In this document: in pieces, positions 1 to 7,083 of the stretch
How positions within the stretch are numbered: the first letter of the stretch is position 1
How the letters are laid out: every line of letters starts with the position of its first letter
Assembly (NCBI GenBank): GCA_963627995.1
Contig: CAVGCV010000002.1
Span: 62,001 to 126,000, forward strand
From: UBA3839 sp963627995
Lineage (GTDB): Bacteria > Bacteroidota > Bacteroidia > Bacteroidales > Bacteroidaceae
Direction: 5' to 3'
Length of the DNA: 64,000 nucleotides
Position numbers and translations under genes: made by a program
Notes under the pieces: model-generated
Database searches by the model: none
The model's input: only the letters and a program-made list of their open reading frames with translations
What the model was told of the DNA's origin: nothing

Positions 1-271
1 AGTGGATTTCGGAAGCCTGTCCCTGCGCGGGGCTTTCGACAAGCTGCCCCACAACGTTGAGGCAGGTGCCGGTTGTGATTTGCTTGAGGATGTCTTCATC
101 GACGGTGCCGTTATCGACCACCACCTGCACGTTCTTGATGGTTGAGCCGTCGTTCAGAGCGATGAAATCGACGGCCTTGCTACTGCGGTGCGTGCGCACC
201 CATCCGCACACACGTACTGCCGCCCCATAGTCGTTGCGCGCCAGTACGTCGGCAACCTTTGTTCGTTTCAT
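1..271 (-). CDS. asnS: Asparaginyl-tRNA synthetase, N-terminal part (cut by window start)
   Basis: Reading the minus strand from the ATG at 269-271 gives about 90 residues beginning MKRTKVADVLARNDYG and continuing through VRVCGWVRTHRSSKAVDFIA and LNDGSTIKNVQVVVDN. This is the OB-fold anticodon-binding domain of class IIb aminoacyl-tRNA synthetases, and the wording fits AsnRS, which charges tRNA-Asn with asparagine in the cytosol. The catalytic domain lies outside the window. The next gene upstream, the pseudouridine synthase, ends 63 bases away on the same strand, so the two may be co-transcribed. AspRS shares the fold, but the R-S-S-K-A-V-D-F-I-A-L-N-D-G-S pattern favours AsnRS. Confidence 0.85.
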   Translation of the reverse strand, partial: MKRTKVADVLARNDYGAAVRVCGWVRTHRSSKAVDFIALNDGSTIKNVQVVVDNGTVDEDILKQITTGTCLNVVGQLVESPAQGQASEIH

Positions 272-334
272 ATCGTGTTGAATTAAAAGCGGAGGCAGGA
301 GCCTCCGCGTTCTGTTTGTCCGAGAAAATAAGGA

Positions 335-1777
335 TTATTCAAAGCTGCCCATGTGGAGCATGGCCACTTCCTGCTCGGTGAGGAAACGCCAGTCGCCGCG
401 CTTCAGCCCTTTCTTGGTCAGGCCGGCGAACATCACGCGGTCGAGCTTGTGTACGCGGTAGCCGAGCGACTCGAAGATGCGGCGCACGATGCGGTTCTTG
501 CCCGAGTGGATTTCGATGCCTACTTGTTTCTTGTCTGTGTCGGAGGCGTAGCTGATGGCATCGGCGTGCACCTCGCCGTCCTCGAGCGTGATGCCGTCGG
601 TGATTTGCTTCATGTCGGCAGCGGTCACGTTCTTGTCGAGGAACACGTGGTAAATCTTCTTCTTCAAGAACTTGGGGTGTGTCAGCTTCGAAGCCATGTC
701 GCCGTCGTTGGTGAAAAGCAGCACGCCCATGGTGTTGCGGTCGAGGCGGCCGACGGGATAGATGCGCTCGCGGCAGCAGTTCTTCACAAGTTCCATGACG
801 GTCTTGCGCTGCTGCGGGTCGTCGCTGGTGGTCACGTAGTCTTTCGGCTTGTTGAGCAGCACGTACACCTTCTTCTCAAGCGACACGAGCTGGTCGTGGA
901 AGTGCACCGTGTCGGTGCGCTGCACCTTGGTGCCGAGTTCGGTCACCACCTCGTTGTTCACGCGGACGACGCCCGTCTGGATAAACTGGTCGGCCTCGCG
1001 ACGCGAGCAGACGCCGGCGTTGGCCAAGAACTTGTTCAGGCGGATGGGCGCGTCGGGATCTTCGATGTACTCCTTGTATTCGATGCGCTTCTTCATCGAG
1101 TACTTGGCGTTGGGGTCGTAGCCGGGACGCTGTTGCCTCGGGCGTTGCCCATAGCCGCCTTGCCGCTGCTGTCCGTAGCCGCCACGCTGCGGGCCATAGC
1201 TGCCGCCGCCACGTTGCGGCTGGCCATATCGTCCGCGCTGTTGTCCGTAGCCTCCGCCTCCTTGGCGTTGTTGCCCATAACCGCCACGTTGCGGCCCGTA
1301 GCCTTCGCGCGGAGCGTATCCCTCGCCTCGCTGCGGGCCATAGCTGCCGCCCTCCATGTCGTTGTAGCCGCTGTTGGGACGGAATCCGCGCGAGTAGTTG
1401 CCGTTGTGCTGGCGGGGGTAAGACGGACGGGCGGCATTGTCGTAGCCGAATCCGCCCCGGTTGTTATTGTAGGATGGACGCTGGCCGTATCCCTGGCGCT
1501 GCTGGCCGTCGCCCGGGCGGTTTCCGAATCCTTCGGGGCGGAATCCGCGTTCGTTCTGCTGTCCGTTGCTTCTGTATGCGCGTTCCGAGTTGTTGTTGAA
1601 TCGCGGACGGCGCGGGCGCGCGCTGCCGTCGGCGTTGTAGCGAGGCTGCATTTCTCCGAAACTGCCGCCATCGCGGTTGTACGAACGATAGCCCTCACGG
1701 CCTCCGTTGGTGGTGTTGCTCTCCGGTTGGTTCTCTGGGGCAGAGGGCTTGCTCTGCCATTCTTCGTTTTCGCTCAT
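335..1777 (-). CDS. rluB: rRNA pseudouridine synthase, RluB/RsuA family, with RGG-rich N-terminal extension
   Basis: This 480-residue protein should isomerise a uridine of large-subunit rRNA to pseudouridine. The catalytic half (about residues 245-480) has an S4 RNA-binding domain (RLNKFLANAGVCSRREAD) followed by the RsuA-type core with the signature GRLDRNTMGVLLFTNDGD; the Asp at about residue 346 is the expected catalytic residue. The first 225 residues are low complexity and dominated by Gly, Arg, Gln and Tyr, with repeats such as GGYGQQRQGG and YGPQRGG. Enterobacterial RluB is about 290 residues, so the head is the unusual part; extensions of this kind are known in Bacteroidetes homologues. 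The ATG at 1777 is clear. purB ends 85 bases upstream on the same strand. Confidence 0.9.
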   Translation of the reverse strand: MSENEEWQSKPSAPENQPESNTTNGGREGYRSYNRDGGSFGEMQPRYNADGSARPRRPRFNNNSERAYRSNGQQNERGFRPEGFGNRPGDGQQRQGYGQRPSYNNNRGGFGYDNAARPSYPRQHNGNYSRGFRPNSGYNDMEGGSYGPQRGEGYAPREGYGPQRGGYGQQRQGGGGYGQQRGRYGQPQRGGGSYGPQRGGYGQQRQGGYGQRPRQQRPGYDPNAKYSMKKRIEYKEYIEDPDAPIRLNKFLANAGVCSRREADQFIQTGVVRVNNEVVTELGTKVQRTDTVHFHDQLVSLEKKVYVLLNKPKDYVTTSDDPQQRKTVMELVKNCCRERIYPVGRLDRNTMGVLLFTNDGDMASKLTHPKFLKKKIYHVFLDKNVTAADMKQITDGITLEDGEVHADAISYASDTDKKQVGIEIHSGKNRIVRRIFESLGYRVHKLDRVMFAGLTKKGLKRGDWRFLTEQEVAMLHMGSFE

Positions 1778-1862
1778 TGCTTTTCTTTGGTTTTGGTTAA
1801 AAGTAGATATTGGGAATTGTTGCCATCCTCGCGGACAGCCGGTGTGTTTGTCGTTCTGTTCG

Positions 1863-3209
1863 TCAGATGCCTGTGTAGGAGTGTGGCGTGATTCTCCGAA
1901 GTTCCTCTTTCACGCTTTCCGGCACGCTCAGTCCCTCAATGAATTCGTGGATGCTCTCGGCCGTGATGGTCGTGTTCGTGCGTGTCAGTGCCTTGAGGGC
2001 CTCGTAGGGGTGGGGATAGGACTCGCGGCGCAGAATGGTTTGGATGGCCTCGGCGCAGACGGCCCAGCAGTTGTCGAGGTCGCGGTTGATGGCATCGACA
2101 TTGAGCAGCAGCTTCCGCAGACCTTTCAGCGTGCTTTGGATGGAGATGACCATGTGCCCCAAGGGGACGCCCACGTTGCGCAGCACCGTCGAGTCGGTGA
2201 GGTCGCGCTGCAGACGGCTCACGGGGAGCTTGCAGCTCAAGTGGGTCAGTATGGCGTTGGCCACGCCGAGGTTGCCCTCGGAGTTCTCAAAGTCGATGGG
2301 GTTCACCTTGTGGGGCATTGCGCTCGACCCCACCTCGCCCGCTTTGATCTTCTGCTTGAAATATTCCATCGACACATACATCCAGAAGTCGCGGTCGAGG
2401 TCGATGATGGCCGTGTTGATGCGGCGCATGGCGTCGAATACGGCAGCGATGTTGTCGTAGTTCGAAATCTGCGTCGTCCATTGCTCGCGCTCCAGCCCCA
2501 GTTTCTCGCTGACAAATCGGTTTCCGAAATCTTTCCAGTCGAACGCCGGATAGGCCACGTGGTGGGCGTTGTAGTTGCCCGTCGCGCCACCGAATTTAGC
2601 GGTAATCCTGCACGCCTTCAGCGCGTTCAGCTGCTCTGTCAGGCGGTACACGTACACCATCACCTCCTTACCCAGGCGTGTGGGCGAGGCTGGCTGCCCG
2701 TGCGTTTTGGCCAGCATGGGAACGTCCTTCCATTCGTCGGCATACGTTTGGAGCTGCGCTATCAACTCCTCCATTTGGGGAACGTACACCTCCTCGATGG
2801 CTTCTTTCAGCGACAGGGGAACGGACGTGTTGTTGATGTCCTGGCTGGTGAGCCCGAAGTGGATGAACTCCTTGTACTCGTCGAGACCTCCAATCTTGTC
2901 CAGCTCCTCCTTGATAAAGTATTCCACGGCCTTCACGTCGTGGTTCGTCACTTTCTCAATGTCCTTCACGCGCCGGGCGTTCTCTTCCGAGAAGTTCCGG
3001 TAAATGTCGCGCAACGGCTCGAAGAGCGTGTTGTCGAACGCCTCCAGCTGTGGCAGCGGAAGCTCGCAAAGCGTGATGAAGTATTCGATTTCAACCCTGA
3101 CACGATACTTAATCAAGGCATATTCGGAGAAGTATGCAGCCAATTCCTGCGTTTTGCTTCTGTAGCGGCCGTCAATCGGCGAAATGGCGGTCAGTGCGTC
3201 GAGTTCCAT
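1863..3209 (-). CDS. purB: Adenylosuccinate lyase
   Basis: This 448-residue protein of the fumarase/aspartase superfamily performs two purine steps: SAICAR to AICAR, and adenylosuccinate to AMP, releasing fumarate each time. It starts MELDALTAISPIDGRYRSKT, typical of the E. coli-type PurB subfamily, and carries the superfamily signature GSSAMPHKVNPIDFENSEG, which contains the flexible catalytic loop. THGQPASPT, the motif with the conserved His, is present. Length is normal. It is the first gene of the purB-rluB-asnS direction, and a good promoter lies about 180 bases upstream. Confidence 0.97.
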   Translation of the reverse strand: MELDALTAISPIDGRYRSKTQELAAYFSEYALIKYRVRVEIEYFITLCELPLPQLEAFDNTLFEPLRDIYRNFSEENARRVKDIEKVTNHDVKAVEYFIKEELDKIGGLDEYKEFIHFGLTSQDINNTSVPLSLKEAIEEVYVPQMEELIAQLQTYADEWKDVPMLAKTHGQPASPTRLGKEVMVYVYRLTEQLNALKACRITAKFGGATGNYNAHHVAYPAFDWKDFGNRFVSEKLGLEREQWTTQISNYDNIAAVFDAMRRINTAIIDLDRDFWMYVSMEYFKQKIKAGEVGSSAMPHKVNPIDFENSEGNLGVANAILTHLSCKLPVSRLQRDLTDSTVLRNVGVPLGHMVISIQSTLKGLRKLLLNVDAINRDLDNCWAVCAEAIQTILRRESYPHPYEALKALTRTNTTITAESIHEFIEGLSVPESVKEELRRITPHSYTGI

Positions 3210-3384
3210 GTTCTATGATTTATAGTCCTAATCCATGAGTGCCGGGCGTTGGCTCTGTTCCTGTCGCGGATGGTTTTAATGCCTGCCCCCCTCTCTGTAT
3301 TTATGTCTCAAGGCCCTAAGGAGTGGTTCCCCGTATTCCCCCTTGTTTTATCCTACACGCATGGCGCTTTCGTACAAGTCTGTG

Positions 3385-3415
3385 CAAAAATATGACTTTT
3401 TTTGATTCGGTGCAA
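3385..3415 (-). promoter_or_regulatory. Bacteroidetes-type promoter for purB
   Basis: On the minus strand the -7 box is TATTTTTG (3385-3392, matching TAnnTTTG), with TTG at 3413-3415 separated by 20 bases, the spacing expected for the primary sigma factor of this phylum. The 3210-3437 gap holds nothing else I can recognise. Confidence 0.6.
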
Positions 3416-3437
3416 GTTCCATCCTGTTTTCCAATCC

Positions 3438-3839
3438 TTATCCCTCCCTTTTCTTTTCAATGGAGGAGATACGGAATGCCGTGTAGAGTTCCAACACAAC
3501 GAACACCACGAACGGGATGAGCCACACCGACGGGCGCAGATAGTAGCCCCAGTAGAACCCCGCGTTCAAGTTCATCAGCACGGCGGCCAGCACCGCCATC
3601 AGCTCGCCGCCCATGCGCTGGCGGTAGAGGTGGCGCAGCGTGGGCGTGAGGCTGCTGTCGTACGACTTGGCGTAGTCGCCCTCCTTGCCAAGCATCCTTC
3701 CTGCGGCGAACAGCACGGCGCCGGCGGCAAATACGCCCGGCACCCACGGCAGCCGGAGCATCCAAAGCGCGGCGCCCGCAAGAAGCACCAGCTCTCCCGC
3801 CTGGGCCATCGCCGGCAGAATCCTACTCGTTGCTCCCAT
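3438..3839 (-). CDS. Small integral membrane protein, unknown function
   Basis: I chose the ATG at 3837-3839, giving 133 residues (MGATSRILPAMAQAGELV...). The longer frame upstream would add only an unlikely Ser/Lys-rich head inside the neighbouring gene. Three to four hydrophobic helices are visible: GELVLLAGAALWML, VPGVFAAGAVLFAAGRML, GGELMAVLAAVLMNL and VWLIPFVVFVVLELYTAF. The protein ends in a short basic tail (EKKREG). The start overlaps the stop of the FtsB-like gene by 17 bases, so the two are translationally coupled, and a link to cell division or envelope work is possible. I recognise no named family. Confidence 0.75.
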   Translation of the reverse strand: MGATSRILPAMAQAGELVLLAGAALWMLRLPWVPGVFAAGAVLFAAGRMLGKEGDYAKSYDSSLTPTLRHLYRQRMGGELMAVLAAVLMNLNAGFYWGYYLRPSVWLIPFVVFVVLELYTAFRISSIEKKREG

Positions 3840-4164
3840 CCGTTTGGGCCGCGGTGAACGTGTCTTCATCTCCTTCGTCGAGGATGATGAACACATCCTC
3901 CTGCTCCGTCTTCATGTGGTATTTCTCTCGGGCCACCCGGCGCACGGCCTCGGGGTCGTTCTTCAAGTCTTCGAGCGTCTGCTTGTCCTCCTCGAATTTG
4001 CGCCGCTCCTCGGCAATCTTCGCCTCCAGGTCCGCGATTTCCTGCTTACGCTTGATGCGCTCCACGATGCTGTTCTCGCCGATGAAGCCGATGCTGACGG
4101 CAAACACGGCGAGGGCGATGACATACTTGAACTTGGACAGATAGTGTCGGATGGGGTGGTTCAT
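3823..4164 (-). CDS. Septum formation initiator, FtsB/DivIC family
   Basis: This is a 113-residue bitopic protein: a short cytoplasmic head (MNHPIRHYLSKFKY), one transmembrane helix at about residues 14-32 (VIALAVFAVSIGFIGE), then a heptad-rich coiled coil (about 35-75, with EIADLEAKIAEERRKFEED). After this comes the DPEAVRRVAREKYHMKTEQEDVFII segment diagnostic of FtsB/DivIC. FtsB joins FtsL and FtsQ to activate septal peptidoglycan synthesis by FtsW/FtsI. It precedes the small membrane protein by an overlap. A tRNA-Val gene lies 139 bases upstream. Confidence 0.9.
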   Translation of the reverse strand: MNHPIRHYLSKFKYVIALAVFAVSIGFIGENSIVERIKRKQEIADLEAKIAEERRKFEEDKQTLEDLKNDPEAVRRVAREKYHMKTEQEDVFIILDEGDEDTFTAAQTDGSNE

Positions 4165-4303
4165 CTCAATTCACGGATGAGGCGTGCCGTCGGAGGCTCT
4201 TGGCGGAAGCCCGGGCACACGGCCGGCCGCTTGTGGGATTCGTGAAGAAAACAAGGGGACTGCAACTCCCTCTCGAGTCACAATCCCTCCGCTTTTGTCT
4301 GTG

Positions 4304-4378
4304 TGGGCGTTGACGGATTCGAACCGCCGACCCTCTGCTTGTAAGGCAGACGCTCTGAACCAGCTGAGCTAAACGCCC
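4304..4378 (-). tRNA. tRNA-Val (anticodon TAC)
   Basis: The minus strand reads GGGCGTTTAGCTCAGCTGG at the 5' end, folds into a standard cloverleaf with anticodon loop CTTACAA (anticodon TAC, valine), and has a T arm containing GGTTCGAATCC. The acceptor strands GGGCGTT and AACGCCC pair fully, with A as discriminator base. CCA is not encoded. Confidence 0.95.
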
Positions 4379-4473
4379 TCGCGCCATCTTTCCGATTGCG
4401 AGTGCAAAGGTAGTCCGTTTTTTTCAGCGCGGCAAGTTTTTCACCCACTTTTTTCACCGAAAACCGCGAAAAC

Positions 4474-4537
4474 GGCACGGGGATGGAAGTCCCGGCAAGG
4501 CCGCATGGCCTTTGGGCGGGACTTCCATCCCCGTGCC
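4474..4537 (-). terminator. Long perfect hairpin terminator downstream of pyk
   Basis: Arms at 4474-4493 and 4518-4537 (ggcacggggatggaagtccc and its complement) pair over 20 bases, with a smaller GGCC/GGCC hairpin in the loop. The hairpin lies just beyond the pyruvate kinase stop, with a T-rich stretch on the minus strand beyond it, separating pyk from tRNA-Val. Confidence 0.85.
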
Positions 4538-4556
4538 TGCGCCGTTCCGCGAGGGG

Positions 4557-5996
4557 CTACCGCAGCGTGTTCGGCAGCCGGCAGACCTTAGTGAAGAGGT
4601 CGGACACCTTGTCGATTTCGAGGAAGGTCGTGCCGCCGCCGCTGCCGAAACTGCCGCTCAGGTAGGCAATCTTGTCGTCCATGCCCAGGTAGCCTTTCTG
4701 CCGGAGCATCCGCAGGGCGGCCACGAACTGGTACTGGGGCGGCACCTGGTCGTGCTGGTACACGGGAATCACGCCATAGCTCAAGGCCAGCAGCCGCTGC
4801 ACGCGCTCCTCGGCGCAAATGGCCAGCACGGGGTTCGGACCCCGGAACGCCGAGAGGTAGCGGGCCGTGCGCCCCGTCTTGCTGTCGGTCACGATGCCGC
4901 GCACGCCGAGCCGCTCCGTGGAGTCGATGGCGCTCTTCGCCAGGAACTCGCCGACGTCGCAGTGCGCGCTCAGCGGAATGGGGATGTCGTTCTCGCGCAG
5001 CTTGTCCTTCTCCGCCTGCTCCGCAATGGCGGCCATCGTCCTCACGGCCTCGAGCGGGTATTTCCCCGACGCCGTCTCGCCGCTCAGCATCAGCGCGTCG
5101 GTGCGGTAGTAGATGGCGTTGGCAATGTCGGTCACCTCGGCGCGCGTGGGGCGCGGGTTGCTAATCATCGTGTGCAGCATCTGCGTGGCCACGATGACGG
5201 GCTTCTTTGCCAGGATGCACTTGCGGATGAGGTTGCGCTGGATGCCGGGGATGCGCTCGATGGGGACTTCTATGCCGAGGTCGCCGCGCGCAATCATGAT
5301 GCCGTACGAGGCCTCGATGATTTCGTCGATGTTGTCCACGCCCTCCTGGTTCTCGATTTTCGAGATAATCTTGATGGGGCTGTTGTGCTGGTCCAGGATG
5401 CGCTGCACCGCCATCACGTCGTCCTTGCTGCGCACGAACGAGTGCGCGATGAAGTCGATGTCCTCCTCAATGGCCAGCAGGATGTTCTGCTTGTCGCGCT
5501 CCGTCAGCGCCGGAAGGTCGATGTGCGCGCCCGGAACGTTCACGCTCTTGTGCGCGCCCAGCTTGCCGTCGTTCTGCACCTCCACGTACACCTCCTCGCC
5601 GTTCTTGCCGACAACCAGCATGTCAAGCTCTCCGTCGTCGAAGAGGACGTGGTGGCCGGGCTTCACGTCATAGGCGAAGTTCGAGCAGGTCACGCAAATC
5701 CTGTCGTGCGCGGTGTCGCTGCCGGGGTCGCCGACGATGGTTGTCCGTTCGCCCTCCTTATATAATATAGGAGCGTCCGCCCCGGTCGTGCGCACCTCCG
5801 GCCCCTTCGTGTCGATGAGGATGCCGATGTGGCGCGACACCTTGCGCGTGTTCCGTATGATTTGCCGCAACCCGTCGGGCGTTGCGTGCGCGGTGTTCAT
5901 TCTCACCACATTGACACCCGCCAGAAAGAGCTGGCGGATGAAGTCCACGTCGCACCTGCGGTCGCTGATGGATGCGACGATTTTCGTCTGTTTCAT
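4557..5996 (-). CDS. pyk: Pyruvate kinase
   Basis: This 479-residue enzyme converts phosphoenolpyruvate and ADP to pyruvate and ATP, the last step of glycolysis. It opens MKQTKIVASISDRRCD, the usual barrel start. It has NTAHATPDGLRQII and DTKGPEVRT in the substrate site, the metal- and PEP-binding signature IISKIENQEGVDNIDEII with the catalytic Lys, ARGDLGIEVP, and VATQMLHTMISNPRPTRAEVTD. A C-terminal allosteric domain follows and ends in a Gly-rich segment (GSFGSGGGTTF). The N of the usual RMNFSH signature is present, but here it reads RMNTAH, as in many Bacteroidetes enzymes. It is transcribed alone, between its own promoter and a strong terminator. Confidence 0.97.
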   Translation of the reverse strand: MKQTKIVASISDRRCDVDFIRQLFLAGVNVVRMNTAHATPDGLRQIIRNTRKVSRHIGILIDTKGPEVRTTGADAPILYKEGERTTIVGDPGSDTAHDRICVTCSNFAYDVKPGHHVLFDDGELDMLVVGKNGEEVYVEVQNDGKLGAHKSVNVPGAHIDLPALTERDKQNILLAIEEDIDFIAHSFVRSKDDVMAVQRILDQHNSPIKIISKIENQEGVDNIDEIIEASYGIMIARGDLGIEVPIERIPGIQRNLIRKCILAKKPVIVATQMLHTMISNPRPTRAEVTDIANAIYYRTDALMLSGETASGKYPLEAVRTMAAIAEQAEKDKLRENDIPIPLSAHCDVGEFLAKSAIDSTERLGVRGIVTDSKTGRTARYLSAFRGPNPVLAICAEERVQRLLALSYGVIPVYQHDQVPPQYQFVAALRMLRQKGYLGMDDKIAYLSGSFGSGGGTTFLEIDKVSDLFTKVCRLPNTLR

Positions 5997-6026
5997 CGTT
6001 CCCTTGTTTTTTACCTATTGAGACTG

Positions 6027-6058
6027 CAAAGTTACGCAAAAAGGTTGAGAATGCGCAA
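6027..6058 (-). promoter_or_regulatory. Promoter for pyk
   Basis: The minus strand has TAACTTTG at 6027-6034 (TAnnTTTG) with TTG at 6056-6058, 21 bases upstream. The box lies 30 bases ahead of the pyk ATG. Confidence 0.6.
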
Positions 6059-6112
6059 CCCCGCCTTTCTCTTTTAGCATCTCGTTGATTTTCAAACACT
6101 TCAAGTTCCTCC

Positions 6113-6222
6113 AAAAACGTCCGCGGAGAAAAGTCCCGCGCTCCGCGGAGAAAATATATTTCGTCCGCAGAGGAAAACATTTTTCTCCGCGGAGACTCTT
6201 AGCCCTCCTCCGCAGTGTTTTT
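6113..6222. repeat. Palindrome-rich intergenic repeat, copy A
   Basis: About 110 bases built from five copies of a TCCGCGGA/TCCGCAGA-like palindrome separated by A/T-rich spacers, ending in CTCCGCAGTGTTTTT. The inner block runs GTCCCGCGCTCCGCGGAG, then AAAATATATTTCGTCCGCAG. Copy B (21217) matches it closely over the whole length; copies C and D carry the inner block inverted. It sits between the divergent pyk and hsp20 genes. The rest of 5997-6408 contains only the pyk promoter and a stretch with no recognisable gene. Confidence 0.8.
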
Positions 6223-6422
6223 CCAGCACGCGTGAAACATGTCAAAAAGTCTGCATTCCAGACAGCCTGTCCGCGCGCCGCGCCGCGTTTGGCACAAGTC
6301 CGGGATGGCACGAAGATTGCACCTGTATCAGTGAGCTTGGACGACAAGCCACCCGCAAGGACGGCGCGTCCGACAGGCCCAAGCAAACCAAACAACAAAC
6401 TAAAAAATAGGAGGAAATGATT

Positions 6423-6854
6423 ATGAAACCTATTCTTCGTAGAAATTCGACCTGGTTGCCCGACGTGTTCAACGACTTCTTCTACACGGACTTCATGCCC
6501 AAGGCCAACGCAACCGCTCCTGCCATCAACGTGATTGAAAGCGACAAAGACTATAAGGTGGAGCTAGCCGCTCCCGGCACGAAAAAAGAGGACTTCGACG
6601 TGCAAATCAACGACAACGGCGACCTGCACATCAAGCTGGAAAGCAAGACCGACCACAAGGAGGAGGACGAGAAAGCGCACTACCTGCGCCGCGAGTTCAG
6701 CTACACGAAGTTCGAGCAGACCCTCATTCTGCCGGACGACGTGAAGAAGGAAAACATCAGCGCCAAGGTCGAGAACGGCGTGCTGACCGTCATCCTGCCG
6801 AAGATTGAGCCGAAAGAGGAGCCGAAGGTAGGCCGCAAGGTCGAAATCGGATAA
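6423..6854 (+). CDS. Hsp20/alpha-crystallin family small heat-shock protein
   Basis: This 143-residue ATP-independent holdase binds unfolding proteins during stress. The alpha-crystallin domain covers about residues 37-130, from INVIESDKDYKVELAAPG through the RREFSYTKFEQTLILPDDV region to the conserved KVENGVLTVILPK (A-x-x-x-n-G-v-L motif). The C-terminal tail follows. A strong AGGAGG at 6409-6414 lies 8 bases before the ATG at 6423, so I use that rather than the in-frame ATG at 6417, which is only 2 bases from the ribosome site. It is a single gene, with the palindromic repeat upstream and a hairpin terminator downstream. Confidence 0.95.
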   Translation: MKPILRRNSTWLPDVFNDFFYTDFMPKANATAPAINVIESDKDYKVELAAPGTKKEDFDVQINDNGDLHIKLESKTDHKEEDEKAHYLRREFSYTKFEQTLILPDDVKKENISAKVENGVLTVILPKIEPKEEPKVGRKVEIG

Positions 6855-6902
6855 GCCGGGCACGACACGCCCGCAGCAAGTCCCTGTTCACAATAAGGAG
6901 GG

Positions 6903-6947
6903 AGGGGGCATCGGGAACAACCACAGCGTGGCATCCCGATGCCCCCT
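6903..6947 (+). terminator. Hairpin terminator of hsp20
   Basis: Arms 6903-6916 (agggggcatcggga) and 6934-6947 pair perfectly over 14 bases with a 17-base loop, and are followed by cttcgtgttt. The hairpin is 48 bases after the hsp20 stop. Confidence 0.75.
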
Positions 6948-7046
6948 CTTCGTGTTTCCATCCCGCAGGCGGGTGTTTTCGCGCCCGATGGAACGAAGCG
7001 GAAAGTTTTGGTTACAAAACGAGCGCGCGCGCCGCACGACAATCGC

Positions 7047-7054
7047 TACCTTTG
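7047..7054 (+). promoter_or_regulatory. -7 promoter box for the GH30 gene
   Basis: TACCTTTG matches TAnnTTTG and lies 29 bases before the ATG at 7084. A convincing -33 box at the right distance is not visible, so strength is uncertain. Confidence 0.5.
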
Positions 7055-7083
7055 CACGTCATTCAAACATTCCACAAAGCACC

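Noticed and set aside
353..1891. Long open frame on the plus strand opposite rluB
   Set aside because: It is a Val/Ala/Leu-rich mirror of a high-GC gene, with no domain. The minus-strand frame has a clear RluB signature.
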